From a virus, in IMG/VR virus record IMGVR_UViG_3300031521_000018, positions 1 through 64,000 of that record: 64,000 bases of DNA; one strand, 5' to 3'. Position 1 is the first letter of the stretch. Every line of letters starts with the position of its first letter. Made by a program: the position numbers and the translations under genes. This document shows positions 46,093-53,427 of this stretch, piece by piece. Under the pieces are notes generated by a model, which had not been told where the DNA came from, searched no databases, and was given only the letters and a program-made list of their open reading frames with translations.

Positions 46093-46794
46093 TTAAATTT
46101 CACCTGTTTTTATTTTAGCAAGTATTGATTGCCTTATTGATGTTGATAAGCCCTGAGATTTTGTTGCTGAATCAGAGCATTTTTTACTACTTACATTAGC
46201 ACCCAATATAACTTTCCCATCAATTATCTTAAGTTGATCAGATGTTGTCATGTTGGGTGATTTTATATAATCATCTAATGTTGATACCTTACCTGTTTTT
46301 GTATTAATTCCCGCATCATTTATATTGGATATGTCTGATAAAGTAACGCTAGATGGGTTACTTTGTCTTATCAGTTCCATAACACGCTTTTTGTCTTGAA
46401 CATTAATGTTCTTCGCAAATTCTATTTGCGATTTATTCTTTTTCTTCTTTGTTACCTCAGATGATTGAGAATTCACAGCACCAACAGCATCAGAAATATC
46501 AGGCATCATAACAATCATATCAGATGAAATAGAAAATGGATTGCTTATTTCACTATAAAACATCATTATATCGGCAACATTTTGATCTGTATATAATGCA
46601 TATGATACCAAATTTGGCTTACCTTCAAATTCGGGTGATATAATAAAAGTTCCATTATGATTGAAATTAACCGCCTTTTTGCTTGAAAAAATTTGATCTG
46701 TAAAGTCTATAATTTTATCAGCATTAATTTCAATCTCCTGTCTAGTTTCTATTGAGAAATATGTTATTGGTGAAATAGCTTTCTGCGTAACCAT
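46093..46794 (-). CDS. Baseplate wedge protein candidate, gp53-like
   Basis: This is a 233-residue protein. Residues ~60-100 (PNLVSYALYTDQNVADIMMFYSEISNPFSI then MIVMMPD) resemble the conserved part of gp53-type wedge proteins, where a helix ending in N-P-F-x-I precedes a short hydrophobic strand and P-D/P. T4 gp53 is 196 residues. The C-terminal Lys/Ser-rich segment is probably disordered, and the last helix is SIRQSILAKIKTGE. It starts one base into the previous stop (TAATG). Other baseplate-type genes in the window make the call reasonable. Confidence 0.42.
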   Translation of the reverse strand: MVTQKAISPITYFSIETRQEIEINADKIIDFTDQIFSSKKAVNFNHNGTFIISPEFEGKPNLVSYALYTDQNVADIMMFYSEISNPFSISSDMIVMMPDISDAVGAVNSQSSEVTKKKKNKSQIEFAKNINVQDKKRVMELIRQSNPSSVTLSDISNINDAGINTKTGKVSTLDDYIKSPNMTTSDQLKIIDGKVILGANVSSKKCSDSATKSQGLSTSIRQSILAKIKTGEI

Positions 46795-47015
46795 TACAAT
46801 TTTATTTTATTTAAAAATAAAATGATAATAATAAATACAATTAATGATGATAAGAAAAATATATATGAGGTCTTGAAAGCTTTATTTATTTTGTATAATT
46901 CTTTATATGGTATATTATGAAATAAATCATTATAAAGAATTATAGAACCCAAAACAAACGTGGATATAAATGGTATAAATATAAAAATTCCTAACAATAA
47001 TATAATAATAATCAT
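46794..47015 (-). CDS. Small two-helix membrane protein
   Basis: This is a 73-residue protein with two transmembrane segments: residues 2-26 (IIIILLLGIFIFIPFISTF) and 50-68 (YIFFLSSLIVFIIIILF). A ~22-residue polar loop and basic end lie between and after them. The size and topology would suit a holin, but many small phage membrane proteins look alike. It overlaps the next ATG by one base and follows PurB. Confidence 0.55.
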   Translation of the reverse strand: MIIIILLLGIFIFIPFISTFVLGSIILYNDLFHNIPYKELYKINKAFKTSYIFFLSSLIVFIIIILFLNKIKL

Positions 47016-47027
47016 AATCAGTTGATA

Positions 47028-48395
47028 TTAAAATGTTTTATAATCATTAAGGTCAAAGTTTATAAGTTTATCATACATTATCTTATTAATTACACAATCA
47101 GAATAAAGCTTAATAATAAAATTTCTGTAGCTAAGTTTATCTGTCAACTTTGTATCTTTCAGACGATTGAATATTGTTTCATAAGCGTCGGGTAATCCCG
47201 CATTTTTCATGAATAGCTGCAGATATTCAGCTGACATTTCATAATGATTATCTAATTCTTTGGTTATAAATTCTTCATTTAATGATGTTTTAGACAAGCC
47301 TCTACGTAAAGAATTTATGGCAACATCAAACATTGCGAAACTTTCAAATACCATTCTAATAGCAACAGAATCAGTCAGGTCACGTTGTAATCTTGATTTC
47401 GAAAATTTCTTGATATAAAATGAAAAATCAGATTCCATCTTTTCCATTATACCCTCACAATTTTCGAAATCTATTGGATTAGTTTTTTGAACCATCGTTG
47501 ATGAACCAATTTGACCATCATCTTTACTTTGATACAAATATCCTATTGAACAATAATGCCATAAATCTCGGCATAAATCAATACATATTGATGCAAGTTG
47601 TAAATATTCTTTAAGTAAATCAACCAAATATACCCAATTATCAACTTGAGTAGTATTCTCAGAACGTTTTAATGACATATTTACACTCAAGTTCAATGAT
47701 GTAAACCCATTAATAAATTTATCCATTAATTCATCTATGTTGGTAATACCTATTAGTTTCATAGATGAATTATTACCAACAGCACCACCAAACTTAACAC
47801 TTGGTTGTATATTAGTCAGATTGGTGAGTAAAGATGAGATTCTACTATTATAGTTTTTGTATATTAATTTTGAATTTATTGGTACAGCGGGTTGTCCGTG
47901 AGTGAATCCAATCATTAATACAGAATTTTCACAAAATACTTTATGTAACGAGTCCAATAACATTGTAATGTTAAATATCAATTCATTAGAAATATTTGAA
48001 AAAAGTGAATTTGATGATAGGCTTACTATATCTTGACTTGTAAGACCAAAATGTATGTATGATATAATTTTTATACCCTCAAGTTCTGATTTTGATGTGT
48101 AAAAATCAGAACTTTGAGCAACAGATTTTACATAATATTCAACAGCTTTTATATCATGCTTTGTTATTTTTTCAAAAGCATTAAATTTTTCTAAGTTGTT
48201 AAAAAGGTGTGAATATAGCTCATTAAGTTGTGAATTACTTGGTGGTATACCATTAATTTCACAAAGAAAGAGAAACCATTGAAATTCAGAATAAATTTTT
48301 GTGTTTATCTGATTCTCGTATGAACATAGTTCACGCATAACACCATCCTTACGGTATCTACTATCTATTGGGGATATTGATTTGAATTTTGACAT
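47028..48395 (-). CDS. purB: Adenylosuccinate lyase
   Basis: At 455 residues this is the same size as E. coli PurB (456), with matching landmarks: ISPIDSRY at the N-terminus, KHDIKAVEYY, HFGLTSQDI, THGQPAVP, GGAVGN and the signature GSSTMVQKTNPIDFEN. In the signature, Val replaces the usual Pro after SSTM. The catalytic Ser and His regions are present. The enzyme eliminates fumarate from succinyl adducts; in Z-genome phages host PurB converts the PurZ product to dZMP. A phage-borne PurB near a PurZ-like gene strengthens that pathway. It is followed by the two-helix membrane protein gene. Confidence 0.93.
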   Translation of the reverse strand: MSKFKSISPIDSRYRKDGVMRELCSYENQINTKIYSEFQWFLFLCEINGIPPSNSQLNELYSHLFNNLEKFNAFEKITKHDIKAVEYYVKSVAQSSDFYTSKSELEGIKIISYIHFGLTSQDIVSLSSNSLFSNISNELIFNITMLLDSLHKVFCENSVLMIGFTHGQPAVPINSKLIYKNYNSRISSLLTNLTNIQPSVKFGGAVGNNSSMKLIGITNIDELMDKFINGFTSLNLSVNMSLKRSENTTQVDNWVYLVDLLKEYLQLASICIDLCRDLWHYCSIGYLYQSKDDGQIGSSTMVQKTNPIDFENCEGIMEKMESDFSFYIKKFSKSRLQRDLTDSVAIRMVFESFAMFDVAINSLRRGLSKTSLNEEFITKELDNHYEMSAEYLQLFMKNAGLPDAYETIFNRLKDTKLTDKLSYRNFIIKLYSDCVINKIMYDKLINFDLNDYKTF

Positions 48396-48396
48396 T

Positions 48397-48810
48397 TTAT
48401 TTTAATAAAGTAAGAATTAAAAAAACAGTAGCGGCAACACCGCTTATATAGGTTGTTGATTTCCAAAACAAAGTTTTCTTTTGCTCAGATTTAATCACAG
48501 TTTTCTGATTGTCTATTATAAGATTATCATCTACACTATTTTTCTTTAAGTTCAATATTATTTCTGAATCGTTTTTGATTTCTCTCTTATAATTGGAAAT
48601 CAAAGTTGAATCATTAACAAATATTGAATCATTCACTGAGTTCAATTTTATAAACTTACTTCTGTCACGGAAAACTGTTGTAATGTCATCCATATCACAA
48701 ATTGTTAACTTAACATTTTTTATGCTGTCACAATTCCTTGACTGAGATAATGCTGACTGAGATAATATTATTATCACTGAAAGCATTATAAATTTACTTA
48801 CTTTTTTCAT
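48397..48810 (-). CDS. Exported membrane-anchored protein, spanin-like
   Basis: This 137-residue protein has an N-terminal signal (MKKVSKFIMLSVIIILSQSA, likely cleavage after ALS). A polar, coiled-coil-prone periplasmic region follows (SNYKREIKNDSEIILNLKKN) and then a C-terminal membrane segment (TYISGVAATVFLILTLL). It overlaps the N-terminally anchored gene upstream by 17 bp. Overlapping genes for two envelope proteins recall Rz/Rz1 spanin pairs, but the C-terminal membrane helix is not typical, so this is tentative. Confidence 0.5.
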   Translation of the reverse strand: MKKVSKFIMLSVIIILSQSALSQSRNCDSIKNVKLTICDMDDITTVFRDRSKFIKLNSVNDSIFVNDSTLISNYKREIKNDSEIILNLKKNSVDDNLIIDNQKTVIKSEQKKTLFWKSTTYISGVAATVFLILTLLK

Positions 48811-49156
48811 CTCTGTATTTATTAAGTTCTTTAATCATTTCTTTGTATGCCTGTTCAGGTGTATCAGATATTTGTTTGGTTGGAGTAATGTATATATTGT
48901 GCTTTACCAATTTTAGGCTATCAATTCGAAGAGTCAATATTTTATTTGAATTGATAATGCTGTCATTAACAGATTCAAATTTCTTGATAATAACATTTCT
49001 AACGGATATTTCAGATTCCTTATCCTTAATAAAAGCATTACTATCTTTAAGAGTAGAAGAGGTTCTAAAATACATTGTTGACATGATAATAAGTACGGTA
49101 CTTAACACGGTACTTAATATAATTAATATAATTACGTTTCTTGATAATTTTTTCAT
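48794..49156 (-). CDS. Membrane-anchored coiled-coil protein, i-spanin candidate
   Basis: These are 120 residues from the ATG at 49156; an in-frame ATG at 49186 would add ten residues. It has an N-terminal basic stretch and one transmembrane helix (VIILIILSTVLSTVLIIMST). A periplasmic helical region ends in EQAYKEMIKELNKYRDEKSK. The N-in/C-out anchor with a coiled-coil body is the i-spanin plan. It overlaps the next envelope gene. Lysis function is inferred only; no endolysin is seen nearby. Confidence 0.5.
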   Translation of the reverse strand: MKKLSRNVIILIILSTVLSTVLIIMSTMYFRTSSTLKDSNAFIKDKESEISVRNVIIKKFESVNDSIINSNKILTLRIDSLKLVKHNIYITPTKQISDTPEQAYKEMIKELNKYRDEKSK

Positions 49157-49235
49157 TTTATATTGTTTTAATATGTTTACATACATTAGAATATAAGGGA
49201 AATATATCCCGTAAATTAAGGAATATATCGTTTTA

Positions 49236-50861
49236 TTATATTACATCACCAAAGGTTTCTTTATTAAGTTCAGGGAATGAAGATTTTTTAATTTTCCTTA
49301 AGTTTGTAATTGGTTCACAATCATCAATAATGGTAAATGCTGATGCTTTCTTGACATTTTTTGTTAGCATTATATATTGATGAAATTGCTCTTGTATTAC
49401 ATAATTACTTAATCTTATACACCTTATATAATAGTTACCTTCATATAATTGAACTATGCTATTTGTGAATAAGATTTCGTTTTGTATGGTATTGTTGGTA
49501 TAATCAATCCTTTGTAATCCGTTGGCTGTAATACCATATATGAATTTTGATATGGTTTTGAATTGATTGTTAATGGATATCACGCAGCAAACAGAGCCAT
49601 TATAATCCTGAGGTATTTCTAAGTTAAAATCTTTTGTATTATCATTAATATATAGCTCAAAATTATTTCCTATTGATAATAATTTACAAGATAGTTTACT
49701 TTCGTTACGTTTCCCAACATTTAATATTACAGGTTTAATCCAAAACATGATAGATATACCACCATTTGAGTCCAAAAATACTTTTGGTTTGTATATAACC
49801 TGTGATGTTACAGCCGTCATGTCGTAAAAATGGCTGCTTATTAGCGATGAATTATATTTGAAATCATCATCTGATATTACTACTTTTTTGGATACCAATT
49901 CTCTAACATTATCATATACAACATCTTTCTCTATATTCTGCTGATAATTTGTACCGTCAATCATTTCCATTTTCTGCTGTTCTGTGTAGCCTTGTACCTC
50001 TATATGTTCCTTAAGGAAATCCAATGAATCTTCATCTTTTTCAATAGCGGAAATATCTTGGTACTTCTTTAGAACACAAACATTAAAATTACCAACCTCA
50101 TTTATACCATGTTCAAGATAGTTATCCTCTATATAATACATCCTGTTTAATTGCTTGAAGTAAATGTAATCGTAACTACGTGGATTTTCATTAACACCAA
50201 ACATTTCCTCAAAATATGTTTTCTCAATGTATATTTCAAGTTTTTCGAATTCGATTCCCCATTGAGAAAATTCATGTTTTGGTATAGGGGTTTTATTATC
50301 TGTTGCAACAACCTTTATTAACTTACTAGAAACAAGATTGTATAATGAATATTCTTTTAAGAAATCATCCTTTGTAGACATATCAGGATTAGTATGGAAA
50401 TACATAGCTTGTATACCATTATGTTTGTTAAGGAAGTAATTAAGGTCTGTTTCCAATTTAACTAATCCCTCACCCATTTCAGCATAATCAAGCATATTAT
50501 CTTCCGAAACACCCGATAAAAGAATGGATTCTCCCTGAGCTATTATATATGGTTTTGGTTTATCAGTTATAAATGTCATTTCCTCAATGGTAATTTGGCT
50601 TTCTACTGAGGATGAATATAATAATTTTAATTTAAGGAAAAATGGGAACTTTTCGAATGATTTATACCAATCTGTGTCTTCAACCATTATCCAATCAGTA
50701 TAAGTCCTGTCATCTTTAGAAATAGAATAGGAAATATTTATATCGGGTATTGAAATATAGTAACTTATTATAGAATGTGTAAAATCTAATATTTTGTATT
50801 TTATCTCACCAAACTTTATAATAAGTTCTGAGTCGGAGTATAATATTTCGTTGATCTTCAT
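49236..50861 (-). CDS. Virion-type protein with lectin-like C-terminal domain
   Basis: This is a 541-residue protein without signal peptide. The first ~300 residues are mixed and contain VNEN near residue 228 and INEV near 262. Residues ~350-500 form a jelly-roll-like series (GGISIMFWIKPV, LLSIGNNFELYIND, YNGSVCCVISIN), as in LamG/concanavalin-type domains of tail proteins. It is the first gene of the minus-strand run leading to spanin-like and PurB genes. Attachment or baseplate-periphery function is inferred. Confidence 0.5.
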   Translation of the reverse strand: MKINEILYSDSELIIKFGEIKYKILDFTHSIISYYISIPDINISYSISKDDRTYTDWIMVEDTDWYKSFEKFPFFLKLKLLYSSSVESQITIEEMTFITDKPKPYIIAQGESILLSGVSEDNMLDYAEMGEGLVKLETDLNYFLNKHNGIQAMYFHTNPDMSTKDDFLKEYSLYNLVSSKLIKVVATDNKTPIPKHEFSQWGIEFEKLEIYIEKTYFEEMFGVNENPRSYDYIYFKQLNRMYYIEDNYLEHGINEVGNFNVCVLKKYQDISAIEKDEDSLDFLKEHIEVQGYTEQQKMEMIDGTNYQQNIEKDVVYDNVRELVSKKVVISDDDFKYNSSLISSHFYDMTAVTSQVIYKPKVFLDSNGGISIMFWIKPVILNVGKRNESKLSCKLLSIGNNFELYINDNTKDFNLEIPQDYNGSVCCVISINNQFKTISKFIYGITANGLQRIDYTNNTIQNEILFTNSIVQLYEGNYYIRCIRLSNYVIQEQFHQYIMLTKNVKKASAFTIIDDCEPITNLRKIKKSSFPELNKETFGDVI

Positions 50862-51017
50862 AAAATATGCTTCATTTTATTATTTACATCGGTGCATGAT
50901 GCTTATGTCAATATTCTAAATATTTTTACTTATTTCAATACAATCCATAGCATATCTTATCGTTTTCGTTTGCAAAACAACTTCATAATCACTTATTGCT
51001 TCATGAAATGAATCAGT

Positions 51018-51121
51018 TGATTGGGGTAATGAAGTGATATCTTCGAAAAGAACTAAACAAAGTGGTGACTGCAAAGCAGGCATAGTTCATAAGAAGGTAT
51101 TATTAATTTTTACCCCAATCA
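51018..51121. other. Nested inverted-repeat element, possible structured RNA
   Basis: A perfect 12-bp closing stem (51018-51029 TGATTGGGGTAA with 51110-51121) encloses 80 bases. Inside are a 4-bp hairpin (51031-51034/51041-51044) and a 6-bp helix (51050-51055 GAACTA with 51083-51088). That helix encloses a CTGC-AAA-GCAG hairpin (51069-51079). This multibranch plan is unlike a terminator. It could be a small RNA, an origin structure or a recombination site; the strand is undetermined. Confidence 0.5.
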
Positions 51122-51262
51122 TATACAATTGGTGATTTGATTTAGATGTTATATAACTTATAATGATTGCTGTCAATGTGCTGTCATCTATGTCAACAGT
51201 TATCACATGTGAATACAGATATAGAATTTGTGTTCACTCATATTACAAAAAATATATGAATT

Positions 51263-51290
51263 TTCCATTGTTTCACGTGAAACAATGGAA
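51263..51290. promoter_or_regulatory. parS-like centromere site in 28-bp palindrome
   Basis: The central 16 bp (51269-51284) read TGTTTCACGTGAAACA, the canonical bacterial ParB-binding parS sequence, inside a perfect 28-bp palindrome. It lies 27 bp after the stop of the 51317 gene, so the palindrome could also act as a minus-strand terminator. The exact agreement with parS argues for ParB recruitment. No parA/parB gene is visible in this window. Confidence 0.65.
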
Positions 51291-51316
51291 TAAAAATTTA
51301 AATAAACAATTATTGC

Positions 51317-53065
51317 CTATTTATTGAAAAGCAAATCAAATCCTACATTATTTTGTAAGAAATTAGTTCCGCTCTTTTTATTAAAAAACTTTGATATAAA
51401 AATTTCTTGACTATTTTCAGACCTTACTGACTCGCAATCTTTCGTACTGTACATTATCGTAACTGAACTTTTGCCAAGAAATTTGTATAACATGTAATCT
51501 TCTACATGTGTTCCATTTATGAAATTTCTGTAATATGTATTCTTTGTGGATTTATACACCTCAAAATGAACATCTTTGAAATTTACATAAATATAACATG
51601 TTCTATTGTTAAATCTAACTTTAAAATGTTCTATCCTGTTCCCTAATTTTTGTAATTTTTGTAATTTTTCCTTTAACTCTTTGAAAGGATTACCTAATAG
51701 AGAAATGTTTAACAATTTATTGTTTCCGTATTTCTTTTTTATTTTTTTACCTATTTGCCAAGTTGTACTAACATGATTTAATATATCATATTCATTTTTC
51801 GGCTTAAGATAAAGATTATTGTTGTGTATATAATAATTTCCTCTAGGTTTAATAAATGATTTAACATTTTCTTCAACCAATATACTGTCAAAGTGATTTT
51901 TAAATATCAATTTTGACTTAACCATTTCATTTATTAAATCAACAGTTTTTGATCTACTTAATTTACAACACGATGAAAGTTCTGTATAAGATATACTTTT
52001 ATTTTCATGTTGTACAGCGTACATTATTCTAGTTTCAGCTAATTTTCGTTTTATTGAATGGTATGGGTTTGATTTTATAAAATCTAAATCAAGCTTGTAG
52101 CTTATTTCGGGTGTTATCAATAAATCCTTTACTATTGAATAATTTGATAACTGTAACCATTCATACTGATTTATAGTTTGCTTATTGTGTTCCTGTGTTG
52201 GTATTCTATCTTTTAATTGGCTTATATTTGGTCTAAAGGAATTTATTTTTATAGTCATATTGTTATCAAAGCTCAACATGCTTTTTAGATTGTTGAATTT
52301 TGATAACTTATCACAAAATTTTTTGTTTGATACCCTAAAAATTTTGTACCTGTTTATTTTTTGTATGTTTTTCCTTTCGATATTTTTATTCCTGTACTCA
52401 CCGAAATTATCAACATTCATATTATCGAATGTTGATAATAATATGTTAAATTGTTTCTTTATGTATGGCTCTAAGAACGACATTTTACGTTTTAATACTA
52501 TATCTGATTTAAGATAAAGCATTAAATTCTCAACGGATTGTAAAATTGTTTGTAAAGATTTATAATCCGTTTCTAACGAGAAAGATTTTTGTGATAACTT
52601 ATCAAACGTATTCAAATATAGGCTAGCTCTAGTATGTCTTTTCAATATTACTTTAGCAACACAAAAAGAATTATGTAAAAATTCTTTATAATTTGATATG
52701 TTGAAAGCTATTGAGCTATATTTTGTTAAAAAATCATTTAAAATTAATATATCATCTCCGCTTGATAAGTTATAAGAAATTAAAAAAGGCTTTACATAAT
52801 CAATCATAACAGACCTATAATCATCTATCATGCTATAATCATCTATCATCTGATTCTTTGATAAAAAATGATAATCAAATGCTTTGTTTATTAGTTTTAA
52901 TAGTGTAGGTTGATTGTATTGTAATTTTGATTGAAGTCTCGGCAAATCGTAAATTGAAAATATACCACTTTCGAATTCAGCTTTGAGTCTTAATATGAAT
53001 ATAAACAGATCATCCTCCAAATCTTTGTTTACTATATAACTTCTTGGTATTGATATTATACTCAT
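51317..53065 (-). CDS. Putative DNA-binding protein with winged-helix segment
   Basis: This is a 582-residue, very basic, Lys/Asn/Tyr/Phe-rich protein. Residues ~355-395 (SISYTELSSCCKLSRSKTVDLI followed by a short basic wing) look like a winged helix-turn-helix. The C-terminal third is beta-rich and basic. It stands alone between two non-coding regions (455 bp with parS-type site; 362 bp AT-rich) at the strand-switch point, as an origin-binding or partition-type protein might. I recognise no replication-initiator signature, so the function remains open. Confidence 0.5.
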   Translation of the reverse strand: MSIISIPRSYIVNKDLEDDLFIFILRLKAEFESGIFSIYDLPRLQSKLQYNQPTLLKLINKAFDYHFLSKNQMIDDYSMIDDYRSVMIDYVKPFLISYNLSSGDDILILNDFLTKYSSIAFNISNYKEFLHNSFCVAKVILKRHTRASLYLNTFDKLSQKSFSLETDYKSLQTILQSVENLMLYLKSDIVLKRKMSFLEPYIKKQFNILLSTFDNMNVDNFGEYRNKNIERKNIQKINRYKIFRVSNKKFCDKLSKFNNLKSMLSFDNNMTIKINSFRPNISQLKDRIPTQEHNKQTINQYEWLQLSNYSIVKDLLITPEISYKLDLDFIKSNPYHSIKRKLAETRIMYAVQHENKSISYTELSSCCKLSRSKTVDLINEMVKSKLIFKNHFDSILVEENVKSFIKPRGNYYIHNNNLYLKPKNEYDILNHVSTTWQIGKKIKKKYGNNKLLNISLLGNPFKELKEKLQKLQKLGNRIEHFKVRFNNRTCYIYVNFKDVHFEVYKSTKNTYYRNFINGTHVEDYMLYKFLGKSSVTIMYSTKDCESVRSENSQEIFISKFFNKKSGTNFLQNNVGFDLLFNK

Positions 53066-53427
53066 ATTTTTATTTGTGTTCCTGTTTATTTATATTTTTC
53101 AGTAAAAACATCCACACTATTATTAATATTCCAATCATACCTATATTTTCAAATTAAATTGACCATATAATAACAAATATACAACTAATATATTAAATAC
53201 AACTACTTTTGATAATGTATACTATTACAAAATATAAAGTGAAAAAGGCTTTTAGGTACATGATAATATATTGAACTGACCAATGAGTAACAAATTTTAA
53301 TAGGTATATGAAACAATGCATTTGGAATATCAAAAAACTTATTAGCTGATACTTTCTATAATATGTAAATAACCTGAACTCTGTAAATTAAAAAATATTA
53401 ATAAGCTAATTTTAAATTTTTAAACAA
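53066..53427. other. AT-rich non-coding divergent region
   Basis: These 362 bp lie between the basic DNA-binding-like gene (minus) and ribonucleotide reductase (plus). The sequence is almost all A/T with no clear hairpin, ORF or iterated site. It must contain promoters for both directions and could include an unwinding element. No cobalamin-riboswitch B12 box was seen ahead of the B12-dependent reductase. Confidence 0.45.

Larger units (their letters stand above)
50862..51316. other. 455-bp non-coding region with parS-type site and structured element
   Basis: No credible ORF is present. It contains a 12-bp long-range inverted repeat enclosing smaller hairpins (51018-51121), a 28-bp perfect palindrome with a canonical parS core (51263-51290), and AT-rich flanks. 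It separates two minus-strand genes close to the point where transcription switches to the plus strand (53.4 kb). Replication origin, partition site or a non-coding RNA are the main possibilities. Confidence 0.6.

Noticed and set aside
53066-53427. Cobalamin riboswitch upstream of nrdJ
   Set aside because: No B12 box or multi-helix junction could be found; the region is featureless A/T.
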